Source of the DNA: Hybos culiciformis
Taxonomy: Eukaryota > Arthropoda > Insecta > Diptera > Hybotidae
Assembly (NCBI GenBank): GCA_964007475.1
Contig: OZ023273.1
Span: 51,461,525-51,525,524 of the forward strand
Direction of reading: 5' to 3'
Length of the DNA stretch: 64,000 nucleotides
This document shows positions 1 to 10,699 of this stretch, piece after piece. The notes under the pieces were generated by a model. That model was not told where the DNA came from. It searched no databases and saw only the letters and a program-made list of their open reading frames with translations. Positions within the stretch are counted from its first letter, which is position 1. The number at the start of each line of letters is the position of its first letter. A program made the translations under genes and the position numbers.

Positions 1-1245
1 ATTGATTTATTTTGATAGATTTTTGAGTTGTTTCAATTAAAAATGTAATAATAAAATTAAAATTAAAATATAAAAGATATAATTTTAAGCTTTAAAAGGA
101 ATTTATAATAAGAAAATAGATATATAAATCTATAGAATAATATGAAATAATATTTATAAGCTTGAAATGTTTTTATGAATTAAATTAATTATGGTAATAA
201 TTACTAAATGAAAAAAAGGGAAAGATGTAGTGTTCTACAGTAAGCCATTAATCATTTTATAGATTAGCATTAGAGGTTAGACTATAAGATAATTATTATA
301 TAAGCTAAGCTGTATGTGACTGTACGCTATGACAAGGATAATGAAATTATGATTATTATATTATTGACCACTGAGGAATAAAGTTCAGTTTGTGAAATAA
401 TAAAATATTGTTTTATTTAGTAAAATAACGGATATTACAATAACAACAAATATTGTTATAACCGCGAAACTCATACATATTCCAGTTTCGCGGTTATGAC
501 ATTCGCGGTTATGTCAGTTCACCAGTATAAAGGATGGTTGATCGGGGCATTGTAGTAAAAAATGTAGATTTTATTGAAAAATAAATTACAAAAAGTATCT
601 TTTTATACATTATGATTTTCTGAAATTTTTATGATAATAAATATTGCCATAATTATGTAAATAGCTCATTAAAAACCTAAATTTTCAGCTATTTTTCCAT
701 TCAATGACAAACAGCAAATTTTTCTTATTTTCAGATCACGGGTTGTGAAGAAATTATATTTGCGCCAGCTATCTCTTTTTCAACATCATCAATTTATTAT
801 TCGATTTAAAAAAATACATTTAGTTTTATTACATTCATATAACTAAGTACAACATTATTTAAATTAATATATCTGTTGTATCCCATTTTGCTCAAGTACA
901 AGATGAAATTGAATAATTGTTAAAACATTAGAAATAATTGAAGCACTGAAACTTATAATGAATTTTTTGTTGACTTCAAACAAACCAAATATCGTTGAAT
1001 CGCATCGTACGATTTTAAACTGACGTAACAATTTTTCGAACTAAAAATAAAAAAATCGAAAATATTAATTAAAATAAACACATTTAATATTTAATTGAAA
1101 ACATTTTTATGTTTGACAAAAATAATAAATTATTACATCATGGAAAAAAAATGAGGTTGATCTTTTACTTAATTTTCATTCTCAGTCAAAAAATGTTTAG
1201 CCTCGTGGAGGAAAATTTTATCTTTTACTGAATATATTTTATCCT
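1..1245. other. AT-rich sequence without a recognisable gene
   Basis: I see only AT-rich non-coding sequence here. No long open frame on either strand has protein-like composition, and no splice-like coding block was recognised. The one structured piece is the small CGCGGTTAT palindrome at 455-516, listed separately. Confidence 0.6.
455..516. repeat. palindromic CGCGGTTAT repeat, short copy
   Basis: Two inverted arms, GTTATAACCGCGAAAC and GTTTCGCGGTTATGAC, are followed by a second unit, ATTCGCGGTTATGTCA. The same ending and the same arm motif occur in the longer array at 18541-18816, so these are two copies of one repeat family. This is seen directly. Its nature (foldback MITE or satellite fragment) is inferred. 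Confidence 0.7.
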
Positions 1246-1497
1246 GTGGCCTTACTATGAATTCTGTTCAGAAAGTTAAATTTTCTGAAAGTTGCATTCT
1301 GATCAGAAAATAAATCAGTACTTTGTATTCTTTTCAGAATGGACAAAAAGTGTTTCCGTAAGTTGAAAAAAATATTCTGAAAATAAATGTCAAAAATAAC
1401 CAAAAGTATGCAAAAAAAAAAAAAATACACAAATTTCCAATAAAAAAACAAGATTGAATTTTTTGAAATAAACTGAATCTAGGACTATTTTAAAAAA

Positions 1498-3566
1498 ATG
1501 TGTTCCGTACAGTGGCGTGCATCTTAAGGCGCAAAATGCGCACTGCACACCTACCAAAACTTAAAAAAAACTTAAAAATAAGTTTATTTTTTTAAATTAA
1601 AAATTAATATTTATCTCTAAAAAAATTAGATACCTATTTAATTTTTGTTTTTTGTAACAAATCAATATTATTGTACATAATCCTGCAAAAATTTGTAGGT
1701 ACGTCAATAAAAAAAACAAAAAGCTTTCTCTATTTAACATAATTCGAATAATAATAACAAAAATGAGCATTAGAATCATTGCGCTAAAGGCTCAACTAAA
1801 ACTCTTATGTATCGTGCTGCTAAAATACATAAAAAAATGTTATATACTTTTTAAAAATATATAATAAGTTTTAAAGAAAGCAAGCGCTGGTTATCAAACA
1901 GCGAACAACAGAAGCAGAGTTAAAAGAAATGAGAGTGCGTTAAAATTTTTTGAGAGAAAAAGCTTTTTTTTATTTACAAATGTAAATGCTACAAAAGTGA
2001 AGGCGAAGGCGCATTAGATTTGTTGCTCATTATGTATTTTTTATTATTGTCATGTTATAAAATGCATGAAAAAATACATAATTCGAAAAAATCCTATAAG
2101 AAAACGAGCGCTGGTTATTAAACAGCCAAGAATATAACAATTAGAAGAAAAAATGTATGCGTGCATAATATATCGATGCTTCTGGAATAATTTTGTTTCA
2201 AGAGACAAAAATATTTTCATTAAAGAATAATACGTTTTTTAACTTATTTAATTTTTTTTCTTTCAAGACATATAGTTTTTAGGGCGATTGCATATGTATG
2301 TATAAATTCGTATTTAGATTTTGCACACCCACTTAAAAATGTCACGGCACGCCACTGTCCGTAGCCCTATTTTGGTTATTAAACCAAGAAGAAGTTGAAA
2401 AGCGAAGACAATTGAATTCAATACAACGAAGAATTTTAAAAAACAAATCGATAATTTTTGAGCTTCCGAATGATATTTTTGTTAAACATTTTCGTTTAAA
2501 CAAGCAAGTTTTTCGTTTCGTGGTGGACGAGATAACGCCGAATTTGTCCCATTCTGTTAGGTCCACCGCTATTCCTCCAATTATAAAATTAGCTACTGCT
2601 CTGAGGTTTTATGCTCAAGGAAGTTATCAACTCAGCGTGGGTCAAGATTTGCACTTATGCTTAGCTCAGCAAACCGTTTCAAAAATTTTAACAGAAGTAT
2701 CGACAGCGATTCAAAACAAACCTTGTCCCAAGGAAATACATTTAAGATTAACACCAAAAAAAATTCAGTGAAAAAATATTTTTATGAAAAACATAAATTT
2801 CCATCAGTGATAGGTCTAATAGATGAAACACATATTCAAATTGTGAGACCTCAACTAGCAGATTATCGATATTTTAATAAAAAACTGAAACATAGTATTA
2901 ATGTTATGGTTGTAAATTTTTCTTAAAATACATTTTTTAAGTACATATAATTTTATACAAACTTTTTATTTAGATATGTGATCATAACTTGGTTATAAGA
3001 TCTGTTAATGGATGCAATGGTGGATCTTCACATGACTCTGCTGTATGGTCGACAAGCTCAGAAAGACGTTTTATCAAAAACAATTTCGAAAATGGCGAAA
3101 AAAGTTGGATTTTAGGTATGCATTGAAAATAAAATTTCAATAACCAACAAAGTTCGGTTATAATGGTAAAATATATACCGAATTTTACATTAAACTAGCG
3201 TATACATTTTTTTTTTTTGTTTTTGTAAGTGATTCTGGGTACCCTTTGGAACCTTGGAAAGGAAAGCTGAAGCTAAATTTAACAGTATTCACCAAAAAGA
3301 TAGATGTTTAGTAGAAAATACATTTGGGCTTCTAAAACAAAGATTCAGATGTCTACTTTCAGCAAGAGAACTACACTACTCTCCCGAGAAAGCGGTTGTA
3401 TTTTTAAATGCTTATTGTGCATTGCAGAACATTTGATTTTGATGAACCACTTATTCCACTAAATAACAATTCAGATCTGAATGATAACACAATTGATTGT
3501 GATTCTAATAGTAATATTTTCGAATTAGCTAAGAGAATAAGAAAGGAAATTAAAAATCCGTTGTAA
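1498..3566 (+). pseudogene. HARBI1-like Harbinger transposase, broken
   Basis: This is a PIF/Harbinger DDE nuclease, which cuts and rejoins transposon ends in the nucleus. The start ATG is at 1498, separated from the body by the MITE at 1510-2357. The N-terminal region is open from 2358 to 2771. An A-run near 2757-2765 then shifts the frame into the segment with the first catalytic Asp (GLIDETHI, near 2812). A likely intron (about 2910-2972) leads to the second Asp block (SSHDSAVW, near 3028-3052). Another intron (about 3116-3229) leads to DSGYPLEPW, after which roughly 20-30 family residues are missing. The Glu block LVENTFGLLK (near 3308) and LHYSPEKA follow. The C terminus needs one more frame change and ends at 3566. 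Family assignment is secure; function is lost. Confidence 0.85.
1510..2357. mobile_element. 848-bp MITE with CAGTGGCGTGC termini, inserted in HARBI1 ORF
   Basis: The ends are exact inverted repeats, CAGTGGCGTGC at 1510-1520 and GCACGCCACTG at 2347-2357. They are flanked by the 6-bp direct duplication TCCGTA at 1504-1509 and 2358-2363. Removing the element and one TCCGTA joins an ATG at 1498 to the open HARBI1-like frame downstream, which supports these boundaries. The interior is non-coding and holds a diverged direct repeat around GCGCTGGTTAT (near 1885 and 2107). The superfamily is uncertain: the end looks hAT-like, but hAT normally duplicates 8 bp and only 6 match here. Confidence 0.85.
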
Positions 3567-3964
3567 ATTTTGAATAACCAATTTTAAGTTGTATAATGAA
3601 GAATACTTAATAAAGTAGAGGTAATAAGTTTTTCCTTATCTTTTAATTATGTTTTAATCAACATATTTTTTTATATATTTTCATTTGAAGTAATAAAATC
3701 CAAATTGGTCAATTATTCCATGTATAAGAGCTAAAAACCTAGATGTTAGTGCTCCTTAGCTTTATAAGTTTTGCTGTAAATACATTTATTACATTAAAAT
3801 TTTTTATAAATAAAATAAAATATTCCATGTCTTTTATATATAGGTTTATTTCAGTCTTAACAAAATAGTCAAAATCACAAAATAATCAATTATTTCAGGT
3901 CCTCTTTAAATAATATATAAATAATTAATAAAACAGCCAAAATTACAGCGCACAGAACAATTAA

Positions 3965-6300
3965 TTAATCGCTGTCCTCATCATCACTAAGTTTTCTGGA
4001 AGTAGTAGTCCTAATTGCACTTCTTGCAACATTATATTCTTTTTTTTTAATTTAATTTTGTCAATTTTAATTTTATTGTTCTCTTCATATTTTAATTTTT
4101 CTAGTTTATAACACTTGTGCATAGTGTTTTCCATGCAATGGTTGCTTTCATATCACATATTTCAATCACTTTTTCCTCTAAGGTAGTGAATGTACAAATT
4201 TTAGATGGTCCACCACCAGTTTTATTCATGCTATTGAAATTCGTTCTTAATTTTTTTCTGGTGTAATCGTTGTAGCTAGACCAAAACTAAAAAATTAAAA
4301 AAAAAAAACAAGATATTTCGAATTTATCATATTTTAAATAATTCCAATTATATTGATTGATTTGATTTTTATTGATCCATTTATAAATAACATAATTCAT
4401 TAAAAGCAATTTAAATTAAGAATTAATATCTAAATAATTAATTAAATACATAATATAAATTCTTAAGTAAAAATGTTTTGTTTGGATACAATAAAATTAC
4501 GATAGCTCTGTAGTAAAAAAAAATACTAGTGGCGAGTATCGACTAAAAAAAGATAAAGAAATTTAACATAAATAATGTTGAGTTTAATAATTCATTGGTT
4601 TTTTACATCTGTAATTCTTGAGTATAATTAATATCTATAATACAATATATTTCCTGTGAAAAAGTTAATTAAATGAAAATATTCTCTTATACCTAAAAAT
4701 AAAAAGGAAAAAAAGTATATTGATTAAAATTTAATAACATTAACCAATGATAACAATATATGAATTAAAAATTTTAAATGAAAAATTTTTGAAAAGAAAA
4801 TTATATATACATTGTTATTTAATTACATAATTCTTGTAAAAGTAAAAAAAGGAAAAAAAAAAAATAATTCATGAAAAACTTAGTTCAAATAAACATTATT
4901 TAATATGAAAATCATGATTATCTCAGGAAATAATGATCTCAGGAAATAATGAAGGAAACCATTCAATGGGAATAAAGTTTGGAATGCAATTCATTTTAGA
5001 GCTGAGCTAGGAAACATAATATTAAATAAAACCTCTATATCCCTTTTGATTTGTTCAAATAGCCATTTTTTTATTTCTATAAACAATTTTTTAAAGTATA
5101 TTATTACTCGTATAGTCTGAGGTAATTTGTTGAAAAGCCGTGGTGCTGTAATTGTGAAAAATCTAGAATAAAGATTAAATAAGGGTATAAATGCCAAATT
5201 TGAAGTGTTTGATTGGAGAATGTAATTAGGTACAACATCTGAATTCAAATCAAAATTTCCACTTCTAAAGTAGAAAACTTTCAACACTTTATATACATAT
5301 AAGTGCCTTAAAGGTAAAATCTTGAGTTCACTGAATAACGGCCAAGAAGAATGTAATCTAGGAATATTTGTTATTAATCTGATAATATGATTTTGCAAAA
5401 TCCTTATTGGTTCAAGAGTATTAAAATAAACTCCTCCCCAACAAGTTAGTCCATATTGTAATTTCGAATGTACTAGTCCATAATAAAACATTTTCATAAT
5501 ATTAATACTACAAACAGGACGCATCAGGTAGAATTTTCTCACTATACAGAACATATACTTTTTAAACTATTTATGTGTTCTTTCCAATTCAAGTTATGGT
5601 CGATAAAAATTCCAAGTAGTTTACAGATTCTATATGAAAACAGCAATCATCACAAGGAACACTACTGTCGAAATTTTTCGTAGAGTTTGAACAATTATGA
5701 GAAACCAAACTAAATTTTCTACAGAAAGGTGAATGATAAACTAAATCCACTGACTCGGAAACTGAACCTCTCAGTTTGAAAAACATTGCCTTTGTCTTAT
5801 CACTCACGATATTTAAAATATTTCGAGTTCAAAGAAATTTTTTATTTGACGAGGAAAATTAATTTAGTCGCCAAAAAGGAGATCTTTGAAGTTTTTTTTT
5901 TTCTTTTTTAAGAAATAATTTGAATAAAAAATTTAAAAAAGAAATAATATCTATATGTTACCTTTTCCTATCCTTCATAATCGTGTGTTGGTGTCCCCAG
6001 AATATTTAATTCTTCGGCCATATTTTTCCACAAATTTGACGCCTTCTTTCTGGCTTCTGGAGTTTTGAAATAACCCGTTGCAAACTCAATATTTCTTCTA
6101 GTGTTTCAACCAACACTTCATACTGCTTTTGATTGGTGTATTTAGAAGATTTTGACCTAAAATAAATTTTTAGTTTAAAATTTTAATTTTATTTCTAAAA
6201 AAAATTAAAACAATAAAAAAAATTTTTTTTTTTTTTGTTTTACTTACATTTTTTGCATCGTTTGAAAATTTCGTTTTTGTTGTTCCGATAGCTTTTGGTT
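3965..6300 (-). pseudogene. Harbinger Myb/SANT-like DNA-binding protein, broken
   Basis: Harbinger elements carry a second gene with a Myb/SANT-like domain that helps the transposase reach the nucleus and bind ends. On the minus strand three exon-like blocks are seen: about 6300-6248, 6158-5963 and 4286-3965. Block 2 carries PEARKKASNLWKNMAEELN followed by LGTPTHDYEG. Block 3 carries NSMNKTGGGPSK and a Lys-rich tail ending in RKLSDDEDSD. Acceptor AGs precede blocks 2 and 3 and GT donors follow blocks 1 and 2. Damage includes a frame break before the ATGYF stretch, an in-frame TAG where the family has a conserved Trp (near 5979), and frame slips in A-runs near the end. A non-LTR fragment (about 4913-5830) lies in the intron between blocks 2 and 3. 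Confidence 0.75.
4913..5830 (-). mobile_element. 5'-truncated non-LTR retrotransposon (RT C-terminal part)
   Basis: Two minus-strand open pieces, 5807-5589 and 5554-4991, are consecutive parts of a reverse transcriptase C terminus. The first has the thumb-region pattern around SDKTKAMFF. The second has YGLVHSKLQYGLTCWG and an ILQNHIIRLI block typical of CR1/L2/Jockey-type elements downstream of the RT fingers-palm. A 1-base frame change near 5590 separates them. The 5' side (RT core and endonuclease) is missing, as usual for these elements. After the stop at 4991 the tail carries a 16-bp unit repeated in tandem (TCTCAGGAAATAATGA, near 4919-4950), like the short 3' repeats of CR1/L2 relatives. 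The clade is not certain. Confidence 0.75.
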
Positions 6301-6489
6301 ATCAGACAAAAATTCTGAATTGTTATTGTTTTTTTTTTATCTGATTTTCACATTAGATAGTACCAAAAACGGCAACTCTCGGAATAAATTCTGAATTTCA
6401 TTTAGGTGTTCTGAAATTCAGATTACACAGTACCGATTAGCAACTTTCAGAAAATTTAACTTTCTGAACAGAATTCACAGTAAGGCCAC

Positions 6490-6734
6490 TGTGCCTTAGG
6501 TTTTTAGATTGAAAGAAATGTTATTACTAATTTATTGGATATAAAATAAATGTACATCTTTGTCAAAAGACTCATTCTCATAAATCTTCCAGGCGTACAA
6601 ATTTATTGAAGATTTCAAAAGTTTATATCTTGATATTGGGAAATCAAAAGAATATAAAATCAACAATAATTCAATAAAATTTATAAAAAGAAAGTAAAAA
6701 AAAGTTTGTAACTTTAAAATCATGTAAAAAAAAA
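6490..6734. other. short AT-rich spacer
   Basis: This is the spacer between the Harbinger right end and the first gypsy copy. Nothing recognisable is seen apart from a poly(A) stretch just before the gypsy fragment. Confidence 0.5.
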
Positions 6735-6736
6735 AA

Positions 6737-7357
6737 ACACACGAAGCAGTTATAGAACTGCCGACAGAAGAAAAACGTTTAGAAGAATTACTTTCTACTT
6801 CAGAAATTGGGGATCGAAAGCCATCAGATTTTTATCGTTCTATGGAATGTTTAGTTGGAACTACTTCTACAGTAGGTACACAATTATTAAGATCTTTATG
6901 GATGAGAAAACTTCCCACAAATTTAAATATAGCTTTAGTTAGCTCTAATATTGACAACATAGATAATCTTCTAAATTTAGCAGACAAAATTTGGGAAATT
7001 TCCCATTTTAATACAATTTCTTCTTTAAATTCTTCAAATTCTTTTTCAAATTCAAATACTTTACCACTTTCTCAAATTTCACCTATTCAAAATTCCAATT
7101 TTGAAACAAATTTACGTTTTACTAATTTAGAAAAACGATTAAATGATCTTACTAAAATTGTATCAGATTTAACATTTTCTAATCGTACTTCTCGATCACG
7201 ATCTTCTAGTCGCGATTCTCGTTCAAAATCTTCTTCTCGTAATCATACTCACACAGATTTTTGTTGGTATCATTATAATTTTGGTAATAATGCAACAAAA
7301 TGTAAAACACCTTGTAAATTTAATAATTCTACAAATTTAGATAACTCAAAAAACTAA
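6737..7357 (+). pseudogene. gag of gypsy copy 1, N-terminally truncated
   Basis: The frame is open from the truncated edge; the first in-frame ATG is at 6842, which is not the true start. The gag homology to copy 2 runs from about 6768 (EEKRLEELL) through GDRKPSDFYRSM and LWMRKLP. A Ser/Asn-rich linker and an Arg/Ser stretch follow. The finger is CX2HX9CX3C (CWYH ... C ... C, about 7261-7317), the CHCC variant reported for the CsRn1 clade instead of CCHC. Gag would coat the RNA in virus-like particles. The stop TAA at 7355 directly follows a slippery heptamer, so gag-pol would be made by -1 frameshifting. About half the capsid region is missing. Confidence 0.8.
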
Positions 7358-10300
7358 ATGAGTCCCCATTATCAGTTAAATCACATCGTTTATTTTTATA
7401 CGATAAAGAGAATAATCTTAATTTTTTAATTGATACTGGGGCAGACATTTCCGTTATTCCCAACACTGTTTTTGGTCTTTTTAAAAAAAATCCTACTTTT
7501 GAATTATCTGCAGCAAATGGAACGATTATAAATACTTTTGGTACAAAACTTTTAAAAATTAATTTTAATCTTCGTCGTCCATTTAACTTTGTTTTTACTT
7601 TAGCAGACGTTAAAAAACCAATTATTGGCGCTGATTTTTTATCTAAATTTGGTTTATCTGTTGATCTACAAAACAAAAAGTTAATAGATTCTCAAACATC
7701 TTTATCTATTAATTGTTTTTCAAAATTTGATTGTACTCCATCTCCCAAACTTTATTCTATAAAAAATTCAAATTCTTTTTCTGACATTCTTAAAAAATTT
7801 CCCGAATTAATTTCTACTCCCCAATTTGATAAACCCACTAAACACAATGTTAAACATCACATTTTAACTAAAGGTAATTTACCTTTTACTAAACCTAGAA
7901 GATTAGATTCAAAAAAATTTAACATTGCGAAAACAGAATTCGAACACATGTTACAAATGGGAATTTGTAGACCTTCATCTTCTCCAGTTTCATCGGCACT
8001 TCATATGGTCCCTAAGAATGATAATAACTGGAGACCTTGTGGTGACTATCGCCAATTAAATCTTGTTACAATTCCCGATCGCTATCCTATTCAACACATT
8101 CAAAATTTCATTTTAAATTTACATGGTTGTTCAATATTTTCAAAAGTTGATCTAGTTAGAGCCTACCATAATATTCCCATTGCAGAAGAAGACATTCATA
8201 AAACAGCTATTACTACTCCTTTCGGACTTTTTGAATTCCCGCGCATGCCTTTTGGTTTAAGAAATGCTGCTCAATCTTTCCAAAGATTTATGAATGACGT
8301 TACTTTTGGTTTAGATTTTCTATACGTTTATTTAGATGATATTTTAATTTTTAGCAAATCTCATGAAGATCATAAACAACATTTAAAATTATTGTTTCAA
8401 AGATTAGTGGATTATGGATTAACTATTCAACCTTCTAAATGTGTTTTTGGTGTAGAAGAACTTGATTTTCTCAGTCACAAAATTTCTCCTAATGGTTACA
8501 TCCCGTCAACAAATCGTGTTAAAATTATTTCAGAATTTCCTAAACCATCTTCAATAAAACATATTCAACAGTTTGTTGGAATGATTAATTATTATCACAG
8601 ATTCATACCATCCTTAGCTCATTTACTTGCACCTATTTATAATCATCTCACAAAATTAACTAATCCCAAAAAATCTTCAAAAATTCCTTTTTCTTGGCCT
8701 GATTTTTGTGACATAAATTTCAATCAAATTAAACAGAAGCTTTCTGAAGCTTCTTTATTAATTTTTCCAATTGAAAATGAACCATTTACGTTAACTGTTG
8801 ATGCTTCTAATGTAGCAATTGGAGCAGTCCTTCAGCAAATTAACAATAAAAATAATTTACCTATTGCTTTCTTTTCAAAAAAACTTTCTGATACTGAAAA
8901 GAAATATTCCGCTTTTGATAGAGAACTTTTAGCCATTTATTTATCCATCAAACATTTTCGATCATTTTTAGAAGGCAATGATTTTACAGTTTATACAGAT
9001 CATAAGCCCCTTATCTTTGCTTTATCATCCAAAACTGAACGCAGTCCACGCCAAGCACGCCATTTGGATTATATTGCTCAATTTACTTCAGATATCCGTC
9101 ATATTAAAGGTAAAGATAATATTATTGCTGACACTCTTTCCCGTATTGAAGATTCTCTAGATTCATCAGAAATTACAACGTGTAAATTTGATCTTCTTAC
9201 TATTGCTCAACAACAAATTTCTGATTCCGAACTTCAAAATCTATTAATTTCTCCTAAAAATAATTCAAAATTTATTCTTGATCAAATTACTTTATCAAAT
9301 TCGAACACCAAACTGTGGTGCGAAATTTCCTCAAATAAACCTCGACCATATATTCCATTATCTTTTCGTAAAATCATTTTTGATTCTTTACATAATTTAT
9401 CTCATCCCAGTATTCGTGCTACTCGAAAAATTATTACATCTAAATATTTTTGGCCTTTTATGAATCTTAATATTAATGAGTGGTCTAAAAATTGTTTAAA
9501 TTGCCAGAAAGCTAAAATCTATCGTCACACTAAACCACTTTCAGGTACATTTCCACTTCCTTCAGGTAGATTTCAAAATATCCATATGGATATTGTTGGC
9601 CCTCTACCTCCATCAAAAGGATGTTTGTACATTTTAACAATTGTTGATCGATATACTCGCTGGCCCGAAGCTTATCCCATTCCTGATATGACTGCTACTA
9701 CTATTGCTTCTACATTTTTTAACCAGTATATTTCCCGTTTTGGCGTTCCATTGTCTTTAACAACAGATCAAGGTAGACAATTTGAATCAAAATTATTTAC
9801 AGAATTATCTAAATTTTTGGGTACTCATAAAATTCGAACTACAACTTATCACCCTAAATCAAATGGTTTAGTTGAACGTTTTCATCGCCAACTTAAAACA
9901 TCTTTAATAGCTCGTTGTAATACTATTAACTGGCATGATGAAATTTTTATTGTTCTTCTAGGTTTTAGAACCGCGATTAAAGAAGATATTAAGTATTCAT
10001 CTGCTGAATTAGTTTATGGTGAAAATATTCGTGTTCCTAGTGAATTTTTCGTTTCAAATACTTCTCAACCTTTAGATCATTCACAATTAATTTCACAATT
10101 ACGTTCAAATTTTAAACAAATTCGTCCAGTTCCAACTAGACATAAATCATATGAAAATTTTTATATTCCCAATGATTTACTCTCGAGTAAATTTGTGTTT
10201 GTAAAATCATTTAACAAAAAAATTTTAAATCCTCCTTACGAAGGTCCTTTCGAAGTTCTTCAACGTTTCGACAAATTTTTCAAAATTAATTTCAATGGTA

Positions 10301-10410
10301 AAATTAAACATATTTCGATCGATCATTTAAAACCAGCACATGTTTCTCCTTCACTACAACATTCACCGCCATCTACAATACCTACTCGTAAGGTTTCTTT
10401 TTCCTTATAA
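7345..10410 (+). CDS. pol: Pol polyprotein of gypsy copy 1 (PR, RT, RNase H, IN)
   Basis: The frame is open for about 1,021 codons from 7345; the first ATG is internal (7948), so synthesis should be by frameshift from gag. The protease has LIDTGADIS (Asp codon at 7432). The RT has the YLDD catalytic box at 8329-8340. The RNase H has TVDASN (near 8800) and TDHKPL. The integrase has an HHCC finger (HNLSH ... CLNC) and a DDE triad with Asp codons at 9589 and 9766 and Glu at 9874, spacing D-x35-E. One small departure is DQGRQF where relatives have DQGGQF. Domain order PR-RT-RH-IN is that of Ty3/gypsy. The enzyme set looks complete, but without gag N terminus and 5' LTR the copy should be non-autonomous. 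Confidence 0.88.
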   Translation, partial: LKKLNESPLSVKSHRLFLYDKENNLNFLIDTGADISVIPNTVFGLFKKNPTFELSAANGTIINTFGTKLLKINFNLRRPFNFVFTLADVKKPIIGADFLSKFGLSVDLQNKKLIDSQTSLSINCFSKFDCTPSPKLYSIKNSNSFSDILKKFPELISTPQFDKPTKHNVKHHILTKGNLPFTKPRRLDSKKFNIAKTEFEHMLQMGICRPSSSPVSSALHMVPKNDNNWRPCGDYRQLNLVTIPDRYPIQHIQNFILNLHGCSIFSKVDLVRAYHNIPIAEEDIHKTAITTPFGLFEFPRMPFGLRNAAQSFQRFMNDVTFGLDFLYVYLDDILIFSKSHEDHKQHLKLLFQRLVDYGLTIQPSKCVFGVEELDFLSHKISPNGYIPSTNRVKIISEFPKPSSIKHIQQFVGMINYYHRFIPSLAHLLAPIYNHLTKLTNPKKSSKIPFSWPDFCDINFNQIKQKLSEASLLIFPIENEPFTLTVDASNVAIGAVLQQINNKNNLPIAFFSKKLSDTEKKYSAFDRELLAIYLSIKHFRSFLEGNDFTVYTDHKPLIFALSSKTERSPRQARHLDYIAQFTSDIRHIKGKDNIIADTLSRIEDSLDSSEITTCKFDLLTIAQQQISDSELQNLLISPKNNSKFILDQITLSNSNTKLWCEISSNKPRPYIPLSFRKIIFDSLHNLSHPSIRATRKIITSKYFWPFMNLNINEWSKNCLNCQKAKIYRHTKPLSGTFPLPSGRFQNIHMDIVGPLPPSKGCLYILTIVDRYTRWPEAYPIPDMTATTIASTFFNQYISRFGVPLSLTTDQGRQFESKLFTELSKFLGTHKIRTTTYHPKSNGLVERFHRQLKTSLIARCNTINWHDEIFIVLLGFRTAIKEDIKYSSAELVYGENIRVPSEFFVSNTSQPLDHSQLISQLRSNFKQIRPVPTRHKSYENFYIPNDLLSSKFVFVKSFNKKILNPPYEGPFEVLQRFDKFFKINFNGKIKHISIDHLKPAHVSPSLQHSPPSTIPTRKVSFSL
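7348..7354 (+). promoter_or_regulatory. -1 ribosomal frameshift heptamer A AAA AAC
   Basis: In the gag frame the bases read A AAA AAC followed at once by TAA (7355-7357). The pol frame is -1 relative to gag and is open from 7345. A AAA AAC is a classic eukaryotic slippery heptamer, so a -1 slip here bypasses the gag stop and enters pol. No downstream pseudoknot was modelled. Confidence 0.8.
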
Positions 10411-10420
10411 TTTTTTATCT

Positions 10421-10633
10421 GGAAGGGGGGTATTGTAGTGGTTCATTTCATTTTCATATAAAATCAATACATCAAGTTTTCATTATTAAAAATGTAAATT
10501 TTGGATTTTGATTATATATTTAGATTTAATTTTAGTTCTCATAGAGAAAGTTGATATTTAAAGATTTACACTATGAAATAAAAATATTTTAATTTACATT
10601 TTGTACTGAGCAGTCCATCATTTGTAGCCACTG
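10421..10633 (+). repeat. polypurine tract and partial 3' LTR of gypsy copy 1
   Basis: The tract GGAAGGGGGG (10421-10430) precedes TGTAGTGG at 10434, the same LTR start as in copy 2. The expected LTR end CCACTACA is not found, so the LTR is truncated, or recombined near 10630 where an inverted segment begins. No second LTR exists to compare. Confidence 0.65.
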
Positions 10634-10657
10634 TTATTTCATAGTTTAAATCTTTTT
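10560..10657. repeat. inverted repeat at the 3' edge of gypsy copy 1
   Basis: The 22 bases at 10560-10581 (AAAGATTTACACTATGAAAT and two more) recur inverted at 10636-10657 with one mismatch. Together with the inverted gag-edge sequence at 10667-10702 this suggests that everything after about 10636 was joined in reversed orientation. Confidence 0.65.
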
Positions 10658-10699
10658 AGTATAAACTTCTGTCGGCAGTTCTATGACCGCTTCGTGTGT

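Larger units (their letters stand above)
1246..6489. mobile_element. PIF/Harbinger DNA transposon, ~5.2 kb, degenerate
   Basis: The terminal inverted repeats are 50 bp at 1246-1295 and 6440-6489, with one mismatch. They start GTGGCCTTACT and run through a TTCTGTTCAGAAAG block. Between them are the two genes expected of this superfamily: a HARBI1-like DDE nuclease on + (1498-3566) and a Myb/SANT-like DNA-binding protein on - (3965-6300). Both are broken. The usual 3-bp target duplication is not clear at these ends. Two younger insertions lie inside: a MITE at 1510-2357 and a non-LTR fragment at about 4913-5830. The element is dead but its ends are well kept. Confidence 0.85.

Noticed and set aside
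1239..1451. 70-codon minus-strand ORF at the Harbinger left end
   Set aside because: It is a translation of the terminal inverted repeat plus AT-rich DNA and has no protein-like pattern.
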